Assembly: GCF_000687715.1 (NCBI RefSeq)
Contig: NZ_JHXD01000027.1
Span: 1-37,160 of the forward strand
DNA from: Xylanibacter ruminicola Ga6B6
Lineage (GTDB): Bacteria; Bacteroidota; Bacteroidia; Bacteroidales; Bacteroidaceae
Length of the DNA stretch: 37,160 bases
Direction of reading: 5' to 3'
In this document: positions 21,756 through 30,132 of the stretch, one piece after another
Layout of the letters: each line of letters opens with the position of its first letter
Numbering within the stretch: the first letter of the stretch is position 1
Made by a program: the position numbers and the translations under genes
Notes under the pieces: model-generated
Told to the model about the DNA's origin: nothing
Database searches by the model: none
The model's input: the letters and a program-made list of their open reading frames with translations, nothing else

Positions 21756-21787
21756 TTGTTTTATTCAGCAGATTGTCGTACCTTTGC
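21756..21787 (+). promoter_or_regulatory. Promoter of the rseC-rnf operon
   Basis: TTG (21756-21758) and TACCTTTGC (21779-21787) are spaced by 20 nt, a good Bacteroidetes promoter. The rseC start follows 27 nt later. Confidence 0.78.
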
Positions 21788-21814
21788 AAAATGTAATGTC
21801 TACTTAGCAAATTA

Positions 21815-22228
21815 ATGAGTAATAAGATAACACATTCGGGAACCGTTAAATGTATTGTGGATGGATGCATCAAGGTGCAGATTGTCCAGACTTCAGCGTG
21901 TGCTGCCTGTAAGGTGGCTTCGCACTGTAACGCTGCCGAATCGAAAATAAAGATTGTTGATGTGTTTACCACCGATACCCAGAACTACCAGATAGGGCAG
22001 GAGGTTACCGTGTGGGCATCGAAGGATGTGGCCAATCGCGCTTTGCTTTTAGGCTTTGGTGCACCTTTCTTATTATTAATATGTGTACTGATGATAGTCC
22101 TGAAGCTTACAGACGATGAAGGGCTTGCCGCGTTAGTGGCCTTAGCGTCGTTGGTACCTTACTATTTGGCGCTGTGGGCGATGAAGAACCGCATTCAGCA
22201 GCAGATTGCCTTCAATATCGAGAAATAA
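21815..22228 (+). CDS. rseC: RseC/MucC-family protein
   Basis: The 137-aa protein has a Cys-rich N-terminal part (CSACAACKVASHCNA-like spacing, about residues 29-39) and two membrane spans at about 75-95 and 100-122. This is the RseC/MucC family, also linked to the SoxR-reducing system. In Bacteroidetes it is regularly the first gene of the rnf operon, as here, 25 bp before rnfB. The Cys cluster may bind a metal or redox group, and the function in Rnf assembly or regulation is inferred from position only. Confidence 0.85.
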   Translation: MSNKITHSGTVKCIVDGCIKVQIVQTSACAACKVASHCNAAESKIKIVDVFTTDTQNYQIGQEVTVWASKDVANRALLLGFGAPFLLLICVLMIVLKLTDDEGLAALVALASLVPYYLALWAMKNRIQQQIAFNIEK

Positions 22229-22253
22229 TTATAGTAACTAAAACAAATAGATT

Positions 22254-23135
22254 ATGAATTTCATCTTGATTGCAGTAATTGTACTTGGAGCTATCGCCTT
22301 GATAGCTGCTATTGTGCTTTTTGCAGCCTCCAAGAAGTTCGCTGTCTATGAGGATCCCCGTATTGCGCAGGTGGGTGAGTTGTTGCCCGGAGCCAATTGC
22401 GGTGGATGCGGATTCCCAGGTTGTAGCGGTATGGCCGATGCCCTTGTGAAGGGTGCCGATGCCGGAAGCCTCGACGGACTGATGTGTCCTGTTGGCGGCG
22501 CTGAGACTATGGGAAAGGTAGCCGACTTATTGGGGATGGCCATCGCTAATTCCGAGCCGATGGTAGCCGTAGTGCGTTGTAACGGTACTTGCGAGCACCG
22601 TGCCAAGATTGCCGAGTATTCGGGCTTGCGCACCTGTGCCGCTATGCACGCTTGTGGTGCTGGCGAAACAGCTTGTGGCTTTGGCTGCCTGGGTTGTGGC
22701 GATTGCGTTGCAGCCTGCCAGTTTGGCGCTATCAGTCTGAACCCCGAGACAGGAATCCCCGAGGTCGACGAAGAGAAGTGTACCTCGTGTGGCGCTTGTG
22801 TAAAGGCTTGTCCGCGTAACATCATCGAGCTTCGCAAGAAGGGTCCCAAGGGGCGTCGCGTGTTCGTATCGTGTGTCAACAAGGACAAGGGACCTGTTGC
22901 CATGAAGGCTTGTGCCGTTAGCTGTATTGGTTGCGGCAAGTGCGAAAAGGAGTGTAATTTTGGTGCGATCACCGTTGAGAACAACCTGGCTTACATCGAC
23001 CACCTGAAGTGCCGTTTGTGCCGCAAGTGTGTCACCGTTTGTCCTAAGCATGCTATCGTGGATGTTAACTTCCCAACGCCTGCACCTGCACCAAAGCCCA
23101 AAGAACCTAAAAAAGAAGAGGAGGCAAAAGCATGA
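22254..23135 (+). CDS. rnfB: Rnf electron transport complex subunit RnfB
   Basis: The 293-aa iron-sulfur subunit starts with one membrane span (about 4-25) and the N-terminal cluster motif CGGCGFPGC, followed by four ferredoxin-type Cys motifs (CLGCGDCVAAC, CTSCGACVKAC, CIGCGKCEKEC, CRLCRKCVTVC). It is the long RnfB form with extra clusters, as in clostridia. It is expected to take electrons from reduced ferredoxin on the cytoplasmic side. The tail is Pro/Lys/Glu-rich. It overlaps rnfC by 4 bp (ATGA). Confidence 0.95.
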   Translation: MNFILIAVIVLGAIALIAAIVLFAASKKFAVYEDPRIAQVGELLPGANCGGCGFPGCSGMADALVKGADAGSLDGLMCPVGGAETMGKVADLLGMAIANSEPMVAVVRCNGTCEHRAKIAEYSGLRTCAAMHACGAGETACGFGCLGCGDCVAACQFGAISLNPETGIPEVDEEKCTSCGACVKACPRNIIELRKKGPKGRRVFVSCVNKDKGPVAMKACAVSCIGCGKCEKECNFGAITVENNLAYIDHLKCRLCRKCVTVCPKHAIVDVNFPTPAPAPKPKEPKKEEEAKA

Positions 23136-24505
23136 AGATAAAAACATTTAGTTTGGGTGGTATCCATCCTGCAGAGAATAAGCTCACCCACGAGGTGGCT
23201 ACCAAGGTAGCAGCGCTGCCCAAGCAGGCCATATTCCCATTGGGTCAGCATATCGGTGCGCCTGCCAAACCCGTAGTCCAAAAGGGCGACAAGGTAAAGG
23301 TAGGAACCATGATTGCCGAAGCTGGCGGTTTTGTGTCGGCACCTATTTTCTCGTCGGTCAGCGGTACCGTATTCAAGATTGATACAGCTATCGATGCTAC
23401 CGGATATCGCAAGCCCGTGATTATTATCAATGTCGAGGGCGACGAGTGGGAAGAGAGCATCGACCGTTCTGATAAACTCGAACTGGTGGCGGCTCATCCC
23501 GAGCTTACTCCCGAGGAGATTGTAAAGCGTGTGCAGAACGCTGGAGTAGTAGGTATGGGTGGTGCTTGTTTCCCAACCTTTATCAAGTTGACGCCTCCAC
23601 CAACAGCCAAGGCCGAGTGCGTGATTATCAACGCCGTTGAGTGCGAGCCTTACATCACTGCCGACTATCGCCTGATGATGGAGCATGCCGATGAGATTCT
23701 GGTTGGATTAGAGCTCCTGATGATAGGTGCCAAGGTAACCAAGGGTTATATCGGTATCGAGACCAACAAGCCTGCTGCTATCGAACTGCTCACCAAGAAA
23801 TGTGACGAGAAGTTCAATATCGCAGGTTCAAAGTTCAGCGTAGAAGTGGTGCCCTTGAAGCAGCGCTACCCCCAGGGTGGTGAGAAGCAGTTGGTTGATG
23901 CTGTTATTAATCGTCAGGTTCCAGCACCTCCAGCTATCCCCGTAAACGTGGGCGCTATCGTACAGAATGTAGGTACTGCCTTTGCCGTTTACGAGGCTGT
24001 GATGAAGAATAAACCCCTGTTTGAGCGTTACACCACCGTTACCGGTAAGAAACTGCAGAACCCAGGCAACTTCCTGGTGCGTATGGGTACACCTATGAAG
24101 GATCTGATCGATGCTTGTGGCGGTATGCCCGAGGGCGATAATAAACTGCTGGCTGGCGGACCAATGATGGGTAAGGCTCTTACTTCGGTAGAGGTGCCTA
24201 TCTGTAAAGGTACCAACTCGGTAACCATTATCTCTGATGATGAGGCTCGCCGTAAGGATGCCCAGCCTTGTATCCGTTGTGCCAAGTGCGTAGGTGTTTG
24301 TCCGATGGGACTGGAGCCATACCTGCTGGCAAAACTCTCGGAGGTAAAGAACTGGGAGCGTGCCGAGAGCGAGGATATCACCAGCTGTATCGAGTGTGGC
24401 TCGTGTCAGTACACTTGTCCGGCTTATCGTCCGCTGCTCGATAACATCCGCTTGGGTAAGAGCACCGTGATGGGTATCATCCGAGCCCGCGCCGCAAAAA
24501 AATAA
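23132..24505 (+). CDS. rnfC: Rnf electron transport complex subunit RnfC
   Basis: The 457-aa subunit has the flavin- and NADH-binding region with GVVGMGGACFPT (about 137-150) and ECEPYITADYR, and two C-terminal [4Fe-4S] motifs, CIRCAKCVGVC and CIECGSCQYTC. RnfC is the membrane-associated NAD-reducing module. It is shorter than the gamma-proteobacterial RsxC, which carries a long Lys/Ala repeat tail that is absent here. It is coupled to rnfB by overlap. Confidence 0.95.
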   Translation: MKIKTFSLGGIHPAENKLTHEVATKVAALPKQAIFPLGQHIGAPAKPVVQKGDKVKVGTMIAEAGGFVSAPIFSSVSGTVFKIDTAIDATGYRKPVIIINVEGDEWEESIDRSDKLELVAAHPELTPEEIVKRVQNAGVVGMGGACFPTFIKLTPPPTAKAECVIINAVECEPYITADYRLMMEHADEILVGLELLMIGAKVTKGYIGIETNKPAAIELLTKKCDEKFNIAGSKFSVEVVPLKQRYPQGGEKQLVDAVINRQVPAPPAIPVNVGAIVQNVGTAFAVYEAVMKNKPLFERYTTVTGKKLQNPGNFLVRMGTPMKDLIDACGGMPEGDNKLLAGGPMMGKALTSVEVPICKGTNSVTIISDDEARRKDAQPCIRCAKCVGVCPMGLEPYLLAKLSEVKNWERAESEDITSCIECGSCQYTCPAYRPLLDNIRLGKSTVMGIIRARAAKK

Positions 24506-24532
24506 TGTTCAATGTTCAATCTACAATGATCA
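24506..24532 (+). repeat. Intra-operon spacer made of CAATG-type repeats
   Basis: The 27-bp gap between rnfC and rnfD consists of short repeats of the form TGTTCAATGTTCAAT then ATGATCAATG. The rnfD start codon is part of the last unit. A similar spacer separates rnfE and rnfA. Confidence 0.8.
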
Positions 24533-25525
24533 ATGAGTAAATTAATAGTTTCATTATCGCCACACGCTCATAGCCGCGATTCGATCGAGCGCAACATGTA
24601 TGGTGTTATCATCGCCCTGATGCCTGCGCTGCTCGCTTCGTTCTATTTCTTTGGTTTGGGTGCGGTTATCGTTACCGCCACCAGTGTGGCAGCCTGCTGC
24701 TTTTTCGAGTGGGCTATCTGCAAATATATTCTGAAGAGACAACAGAATACGCTGCTCGACGGATCGGCAATTATTACTGGTTTGCTGCTGGCGTTCAACG
24801 TGCCTTCAAACCTGCCCATCTGGATTATCCTGATTGGTGCGCTGTTTGCTATCGGCGTAGCTAAGTTTACGTTCGGTGGTTTGGGTAACAATATCTTTAA
24901 CCCTGCGCTGGTGGGCCGTGCTGCCTTGCTGGTAGCTTTCCCTGCCCAGATGACCACTTGGCCAAAGATCGGACAGTGGGATACCTATCTCGATGCCGAG
25001 ACAGGTGCTACACCACTCTCGATTATCAATTCGGCCATCCGTACGGGCGACGCTTCGGTACTTGATCAGCTGCCTTCATCGTTCGACCTGTTGTTAGGTT
25101 CAAGTTCGGGCGGTGCTGGTGCCATGGGTGAGATTTGTGCGTTGGCCTTGCTTTTGGGTCTGGCCTTTATGCTGTACAACCGCATCATCACTTGGCACAT
25201 TCCCGTATCAATCCTTGGTACCGCGTTTGTGTTCTCTGGTTTGCTGCATCTGGCTAATCCTGTTTACCCTGATCCATTTACCGTGCTGCTTACTGGTGGT
25301 ATGATGCTGGGCGCCATCTTTATGGCAACCGATTATGTAACCAGTCCTATGACGCCCAAGGGTCAGCTTATCTACGGTGTGGCCATCGGATTCCTAACCG
25401 TTGTTATCCGCAACTGGGGTGCTTATCCCGAGGGTATGTCGTTCGCCATTCTGATTATGAATGCGTTCACACCGCTCATCAACAATTATGTTAAACCAAA
25501 ACGTTTCGGGGAGGTCGCAAAATGA
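24533..25525 (+). CDS. rnfD: Rnf electron transport complex subunit RnfD
   Basis: The 330-aa integral membrane subunit has about nine hydrophobic spans and the GATPL motif in which Thr160 is the expected covalent FMN attachment residue, as in NqrB/RnfD. It forms part of the ion-pumping core with RnfG, RnfE and RnfA. It overlaps rnfG by 4 bp. Confidence 0.95.
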   Translation: MSKLIVSLSPHAHSRDSIERNMYGVIIALMPALLASFYFFGLGAVIVTATSVAACCFFEWAICKYILKRQQNTLLDGSAIITGLLLAFNVPSNLPIWIILIGALFAIGVAKFTFGGLGNNIFNPALVGRAALLVAFPAQMTTWPKIGQWDTYLDAETGATPLSIINSAIRTGDASVLDQLPSSFDLLLGSSSGGAGAMGEICALALLLGLAFMLYNRIITWHIPVSILGTAFVFSGLLHLANPVYPDPFTVLLTGGMMLGAIFMATDYVTSPMTPKGQLIYGVAIGFLTVVIRNWGAYPEGMSFAILIMNAFTPLINNYVKPKRFGEVAK

Positions 25526-26142
25526 AGAAGCTTGAATCATCATTATTAAATATGGTGCTGGTGCTCACCGGAGTAGCAGTTATCATGGGTGGTATCCTGG
25601 CTTTTGTGAACCACCTTACCGAGGGTCCTATTGCCGATCAGAAAGCCAAGGCGTTGGCCGATGGTATCAAGTCGGTGATGTGTGTCGATGACCTGCAGGT
25701 AGCTAATACCGATACTGTAAAGCAGACCGATGCCAAGGGCAAGGAGCTGATTTATGTGATTTACGAAACTAAGGATGCCCAGGGCCACGAACTTGGTGCT
25801 GCTGTTGAATCAACCACAGGTGGATTCGGGGGCAATCTGAAGGTGCTGGTAGGTTTTAATACCGAGGGTCAGATTCTTGGTTACACGCTGTTGGAACATG
25901 CCGAAACACCAGGTCTTGGTGCCAAGGCCGATAAGTGGTTCCAGAAGGGCGAGAAGGGCGATATCATCGGTCTTACGCCTGCTCAGCCTCTCACCGTATC
26001 GAAGGATGGCGGTAAGGTAGATGCCATTACAGCATCAACCATTACCAGTCGTGCTTTCCTGTTGGCTGTAAACAATGCTTATAACGCTTACAAGGCTGCC
26101 CCTATCGATGCCGAGTCGGGTGCCACAAAGAAAAGTGAATAG
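25522..26142 (+). CDS. rnfG: Rnf electron transport complex subunit RnfG
   Basis: The 206-aa subunit has one N-terminal membrane span (about 9-29) and a periplasmic FMN-binding domain. The covalent flavin motif is TASTITS with Thr173 as the attachment residue; the usual form is SGAT or TGAT, so Gly and Ala are replaced by Ala and Ser while the Thr is kept. It transfers electrons across the membrane between RnfD and the other subunits. Translation is coupled to rnfD, and rnfE starts 3 bp later. Confidence 0.94.
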   Translation: MKKLESSLLNMVLVLTGVAVIMGGILAFVNHLTEGPIADQKAKALADGIKSVMCVDDLQVANTDTVKQTDAKGKELIYVIYETKDAQGHELGAAVESTTGGFGGNLKVLVGFNTEGQILGYTLLEHAETPGLGAKADKWFQKGEKGDIIGLTPAQPLTVSKDGGKVDAITASTITSRAFLLAVNNAYNAYKAAPIDAESGATKKSE

Positions 26143-26145
26143 TTT

Positions 26146-26727
26146 ATGAATGCAATACAGATTATAAAAAACGGCATTGTTAAGGAGAACCCCACGTTCG
26201 TCCTTATGCTAGGTATGTGTCCTACACTGGCCACTACCACTTCTGCTGGCAACGGTATGTCGATGGGCCTCGCCACTATGGCGGTACTCATCTGTACCAA
26301 TGTGGTTATCTCGTGCCTCAAGTCGGTTACCCCCGATAAGGTACGTATCCCCGTGTTCATTGTAGTGATTGCTGCGTTTGTTACGCTGCTGCAGATGGTT
26401 ATCAAGGCTTATCTGCCAGAGGTTGATGCCTCGTTGGGCTTGTTCATTCCGCTCATCGTGGTTAACTGTATCATCCTGGGTCGTGCTGAGGCTTTTGCTG
26501 CCAAGAACTCACCCGTAGCTTCACTGTTCGATGGTATCGGTATAGGTCTTGGTTTTACACTCGGCCTTACCCTGCTGGGTATGTGTCGTGAGCTGTTGGG
26601 TTCGGGTTCTATCTTCGGATTCACCCTGATTCCAGAGACTTATAACATTCTGCTCTTTGTGTTGCCTCCAGGTGCGTTTATCACCCTCGGTTTCCTCATC
26701 GCGATCGTGAACAAAATTAGGAATTAA
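26146..26727 (+). CDS. rnfE: Rnf electron transport complex subunit RnfE
   Basis: The 193-aa membrane subunit has about six spans and the conserved segments KENPTFVLMLGMCPTLA and VVNCIILGRAEAFA, in which Cys residues (CPTLA and NC) bind the membrane-embedded iron centre shared with RnfA. It is homologous to NqrD. It follows rnfG by 3 bp. Confidence 0.94.
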   Translation: MNAIQIIKNGIVKENPTFVLMLGMCPTLATTTSAGNGMSMGLATMAVLICTNVVISCLKSVTPDKVRIPVFIVVIAAFVTLLQMVIKAYLPEVDASLGLFIPLIVVNCIILGRAEAFAAKNSPVASLFDGIGIGLGFTLGLTLLGMCRELLGSGSIFGFTLIPETYNILLFVLPPGAFITLGFLIAIVNKIRN

Positions 26728-26754
26728 TGTTCAATGGTCAATGTTCAATGGTCA
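26727..26754 (+). repeat. Two 14-bp tandem repeats between rnfE and rnfA
   Basis: The unit ATGTTCAATGGTCA occurs twice in a row, beginning at the last base of the rnfE stop codon, and continues as AT before the A-rich rnfA leader. It contains no stem or Shine-Dalgarno sequence. Confidence 0.9.
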
Positions 26755-26765
26755 ATAAATAGATT

Positions 26766-27368
26766 ATGGAATACGTTTTGATTTTCATTAGCGCCATTTT
26801 TGTCAACAACATCGTGTTGTCGCAGTTCCTGGGCATTTGTCCGTTCCTTGGCGTTTCAAAAAAGATTGATACCTCGCTGGGTATGTCGGCAGCTGTAGCC
26901 TTTGTGCTTACGCTGGCCACCATCGTTACCTGGTTGGTTCAGAAATATGTACTCGATGCCTTTGGCCTGCAGTATCTGCAGACGATTGCCTTTATTCTGG
27001 TGATTGCCTCGCTGGTACAGATGGTCGAGATTGTGCTCAAGAAGGTGTCGCCAGCCCTCTATCAGGCATTAGGTATTTTCCTGCCCCTGATTACCACCAA
27101 CTGTGCTGTGCTGGGTGTAGCTATTCTGGTTATCCAGAAGGATTACAACCTGCTGCAGTCGGTAGTGTACGCCTTCTCAACAGCCATCGGCTTTGGCGTA
27201 GCCCTCACCGTGTTTGCCGGTATGCGCGAGCAGCTGGAGTTGGTAAAGATTCCTAAGGGCATGCAGGGTATGGCCATCGTCATGCTGTCAGCTGGTTTGC
27301 TCAGCCTGGCCTTTATGGGCTTCTCGGGTGTGGATGGCGGACTGAAGATTCTCTTTGGTCTCGACTAA
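26766..27368 (+). CDS. rnfA: Rnf electron transport complex subunit RnfA
   Basis: The 200-aa membrane subunit has about six spans with the motifs FLGICPFLG and TTNCAVLG; the two Cys complete the iron site with RnfE. It is homologous to NqrE. It is the last gene of the operon and is followed by a strong terminator. The start ATG lies 12 bp after the tandem spacer, behind AAATAGATT. Confidence 0.95.
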   Translation: MEYVLIFISAIFVNNIVLSQFLGICPFLGVSKKIDTSLGMSAAVAFVLTLATIVTWLVQKYVLDAFGLQYLQTIAFILVIASLVQMVEIVLKKVSPALYQALGIFLPLITTNCAVLGVAILVIQKDYNLLQSVVYAFSTAIGFGVALTVFAGMREQLELVKIPKGMQGMAIVMLSAGLLSLAFMGFSGVDGGLKILFGLD

Positions 27369-27390
27369 ATAGCCACCTATTGGTAAAAAG

Positions 27391-27426
27391 AGTCCGAACT
27401 ATTTTGTAGTTCGGGCTTTTTTTTTT
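27391..27426 (+). terminator. Terminator of the rnf operon
   Basis: CCGAACTA (27394-27401) pairs perfectly with TAGTTCGG (27407-27414) around the loop TTTTG and is followed by GC and ten T. This is the strongest terminator in the window. Its last T belongs to the -7 box of the next gene. Confidence 0.93.
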
Positions 27427-27434
27427 AACTTTGC
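27403..27434 (+). promoter_or_regulatory. Promoter of the DUF2027-nadE unit, overlapping the rnf terminator
   Basis: TAACTTTGC (27426-27434) is the -7 box, and TTTG at 27403-27406, in the loop of the terminator hairpin, is 19 nt upstream as a -33 element. The start codon at 27458 is 23 nt downstream of the box. Confidence 0.75.
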
Positions 27435-27457
27435 CCCAAATTTACAGTATTTTAAAG

Positions 27458-28156
27458 ATGAAGATTGGAGATAAAGTAAGATTCCTGAGCGAAGTTGGCG
27501 GTGGAAAAGTTGCCGGCTTCCAGGGCAAGAATATAGTGCTTGTTGAGGATGAGGATGGCTTCCAGATGCCGATGCTCATTAACGAGGTGGTAGTGGTAGG
27601 CGAGGAGAGCTACGAAACTACCCGTATGGTTGAACAGAAGGCCAAGGCCCGTATGGCTGCCGACGATGACGAGGAACCCGAGATTGAGCCTGCCGACCGT
27701 CCCATTACCTTTAAACCCAAGCCTGAGGAACGTAAGGGTGGCGACAAGCTGAGTGCCTTCCTGGCTTTTGTGCCCATGGATGTAAAGGAACTCTCGCAAA
27801 CCCGTTTCGAGAGCTATTTGGTTAACGACTCGAACTACTATCTGCGTTATGTGCTGATGACTGCCGAGGGTACAGCCTGGAAGCTGAGAGCCGAGGGCGA
27901 GATTGAGCCTAACTGCAAGGAGTTTATCGAGGAGTTCGGTCGCGAGGACCTGAACGACCTTGAGCATCTGTGTGTACAGCTGGTGGCTTATAAGCGCGAA
28001 AAACATTTCCTGCTAAAGTCGCCCGTTAATGCCCAGGTGCGTGTAGATACCGTTAAGTTCTACAAGCTGCATGCATTCCGCGAGAACGATTTCTTCGAGC
28101 AGCCCGCCCTTATTTACACACTCATTGAGAACGACGTACAAAAAGTAAAACTATGA
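27458..28156 (+). CDS. DUF2027-family protein without Smr domain
   Basis: The 232-aa protein starts MKIGDKVRFLSEVGGG, an SH3-like entry typical of DUF2027 proteins, has a charged linker (about 65-100) and the conserved middle (FLAFVPMDVKEL, LVNDSNYYLRYV, REDLNDLEHLCVQL). In the Bacteroides relatives I remember, a C-terminal Smr nuclease-like domain follows after about residue 230; here the protein ends. I reject the upstream TTG start because it lies in the promoter box. It overlaps nadE by 4 bp (ATGA). Function unknown. Confidence 0.8.
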   Translation: MKIGDKVRFLSEVGGGKVAGFQGKNIVLVEDEDGFQMPMLINEVVVVGEESYETTRMVEQKAKARMAADDDEEPEIEPADRPITFKPKPEERKGGDKLSAFLAFVPMDVKELSQTRFESYLVNDSNYYLRYVLMTAEGTAWKLRAEGEIEPNCKEFIEEFGREDLNDLEHLCVQLVAYKREKHFLLKSPVNAQVRVDTVKFYKLHAFRENDFFEQPALIYTLIENDVQKVKL

Positions 28157-30090
28157 AATACGGATTTGTAAACGTAGCAGCTGCTGTGCCCACGGTCAAA
28201 GTGGCCGATGTAGAGTATAATGTGCAGCAGATTGAGAGCCTGATAGCTCAGGCCGAGGATCGTGGTGTTGAGGTGATGGTGTTCCCCGAGCTTTGCATCA
28301 CGGGCTATTCGTGTCAAGATCTGTTTAAAGAGCAGCTCCTGCTCGATCATGCCGAGGATGGCGTGGTAAAACTGCTTGATTTCACCCGCAAGCTCAACGT
28401 CATCGTGATTGTTGGTTTGCCAGTGGTAGTCAACGGCTTGCTGTACAACTGTGCAGCTGTGCTGCAGGGTGGACAGCTGTTGGGCATTGTGCCTAAGGTT
28501 TATCTGCCCAACTATGGCGAGTTTTACGAGAAGCGCTGGTTTGCATCGGCACAGGACTTGAATCCTACCGAGATATATTTTGCAGGCAGCCCCGTTCACG
28601 TATCTGCCGAGCCACAGGTGTTTGTTACTGCCGATGGCGTGAAGTTCGGTGTTGAGATCTGCGAGGATGTATGGGCACCCACACCACCTAGCAATAACTT
28701 GTCTTTGGCTGGTGCCGATGTCATCTTCAACCTCTCGGCCAGCGACGAACTGATTGGTAAGCATGCTTACCTTAAGTCGCTGCTTGCCCAGCAGAGTGCC
28801 CGTATGATTAGTGGTTACGTTTATGCCAGCTGCGGCTTTGGCGAGTCGACCCAGGATGTGGTTTATGGCGGCAATGCCATTATCTTTGAGAACGGACGAC
28901 TGCTCGAAGAGGGCGACCGTTTTTCGTTGCAGCCGCAAATCAAGATGTGCCAGATTGATGTTCAGGCGCTGCATGTTGAGCGCCGCACCAATACCACTTT
29001 CATTAATGCGCAGCGAAATGCCCACGCTCGAGAAATCGCCTGCAAGGCCACTTGTCAGCGTCCGTTCGAGCTCTTCCGCAACATCGATCCGTATCCCTTC
29101 ATTCCTAAGAGTGAGAACATGCAGGCATCATGTGAGGAGATTCTTAATATCCAGGTGATGGGTTTGGTAAAGCGTCTGCACCATATCAATGGTAAAAAGG
29201 CTGTCATCGGTATCAGCGGTGGTTTGGATTCTACCTTGGCGCTGCTCGTAACCGTCAAGGCTTTCGATAAGTTGGGACTCGACCGTCAGGGTATCGTGGG
29301 TATCACCATGCCTGGTTTCGGTACCACCGATCGTACGTATAATAACGCCCTGAAGCTGATGCAGACCTTGGGTGTTACCATTCGCGAAATCAGCATTGCT
29401 GCTGCTGTTACCCAGCACTTCAGAGATATCAATCACGATGCTTCGGTTCACGATATCACCTACGAGAACTCGCAGGCACGCGAGCGCACACAGATTCTGA
29501 TGGATGTGGCCAACAAGGAGAACGCCATCGTGGTAGGTACAGGCGATCTGTCGGAGTTGGCTCTTGGTTGGGCTACCTATAATGGCGACCACATGTCGAT
29601 GTACGGTGTGAATGCCGGTGTGCCTAAGACCCTTATACGCTACTTGGTTACTAGTATTTCTAGGGAATCTAGTATGCCTAGTGATATTTTGTTGGACATC
29701 ATCGATACCCCCATTTCGCCCGAGTTGATTCCTGCCGACGAACAGGGTAACATTAAGCAGAAAACCGAGGATCTTGTTGGTCCTTACGAGCTGCACGATT
29801 TCTTTATCTATTACTTCCTGCGTTACGGCTTCAGTCCTAAGAAGATTTTCCTGCTGGCTAAGCGTGCTTTCTGCACCGCTACCAGCGAGAAGCCCGCCCT
29901 TTACGACGAGGAGACGGTCAAGAAATGGCTCACCACCTTCTGTCGCCGATTCTTTAATCAGCAGTTCAAGCGTTCGTGCTTGCCCGATGGTCCTAAGGTG
30001 GGTAGTGTCAGCTTGTCGCCCCGAGGCGATTGGCGCATGCCAAGCGATGCATCATCCGCCCTTTGGTTAAAAGAATGCGAGTCGTTATAA
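28153..30090 (+). CDS. nadE: Glutamine-dependent NAD+ synthetase
   Basis: The 645-aa enzyme makes NAD+ from deamido-NAD+, ATP and glutamine. The N-terminal nitrilase-type glutaminase has the Glu46-Lys115-Cys170 triad (FPELC, VPKVYLP, GVEICED). The synthetase domain begins about residue 325 with the ATP loop GISGGLDS (353-360), and has [15 protein letters not shown] further on. Residues 500-510 are encoded by a CTAG-dense stretch. It is the second gene of a two-gene unit and ends in a terminator shared with clpC. NAD+ supply next to the NAD-reducing Rnf complex may be chance. Confidence 0.95.
   Translation: MKYGFVNVAAAVPTVKVADVEYNVQQIESLIAQAEDRGVEVMVFPELCITGYSCQDLFKEQLLLDHAEDGVVKLLDFTRKLNVIVIVGLPVVVNGLLYNCAAVLQGGQLLGIVPKVYLPNYGEFYEKRWFASAQDLNPTEIYFAGSPVHVSAEPQVFVTADGVKFGVEICEDVWAPTPPSNNLSLAGADVIFNLSASDELIGKHAYLKSLLAQQSARMISGYVYASCGFGESTQDVVYGGNAIIFENGRLLEEGDRFSLQPQIKMCQIDVQALHVERRTNTTFINAQRNAHAREIACKATCQRPFELFRNIDPYPFIPKSENMQASCEEILNIQVMGLVKRLHHINGKKAVIGISGGLDSTLALLVTVKAFDKLGLDRQGIVGITMPGFGTTDRTYNNALKLMQTLGVTIREISIAAAVTQHFRDINHDASVHDITYENSQARERTQILMDVANKENAIVVGTGDLSELALGWATYNGDHMSMYGVNAGVPKTLIRYLVTSISRESSMPSDILLDIIDTPISPELIPADEQGNIKQKTEDLVGPYELHDFFIYYFLRYGFSPKKIFLLAKRAFCTATSEKPALYDEETVKKWLTTFCRRFFNQQFKRSCLPDGPKVGSVSLSPRGDWRMPSDASSALWLKECESL
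29651..29681 (+). repeat. CTAG-dense stretch inside nadE
   Basis: Four CTAG tetramers fall within 31 bp (29651, 29660, 29669, 29678), spaced exactly 9 bp apart and so in the same reading phase. They encode [13 protein letters not shown], a part of the synthetase domain before DTPISPEL. Confidence 0.9.
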
Positions 30091-30100
30091 GTGAATAATG

Positions 30101-30132
30101 AAAAATGAGTTAGCTGAATGCTAACTCATTTT
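30101..30132. terminator. Bidirectional terminator shared by nadE and clpC
   Basis: AAAATGAGTTAGC (30102-30114) pairs perfectly with GCTAACTCATTTT (30120-30132), a 13-bp stem with the loop TGAAT. Both strands provide T-runs after the stem. The hairpin includes the stop codon and last codons of clpC. Confidence 0.88.

Noticed and set aside
22254..27368. Na+-translocating NADH:quinone reductase (Nqr) instead of Rnf
   Set aside because: RnfB with multiple ferredoxin clusters and the RnfC ferredoxin motifs are present, and NqrF and NqrA are absent.
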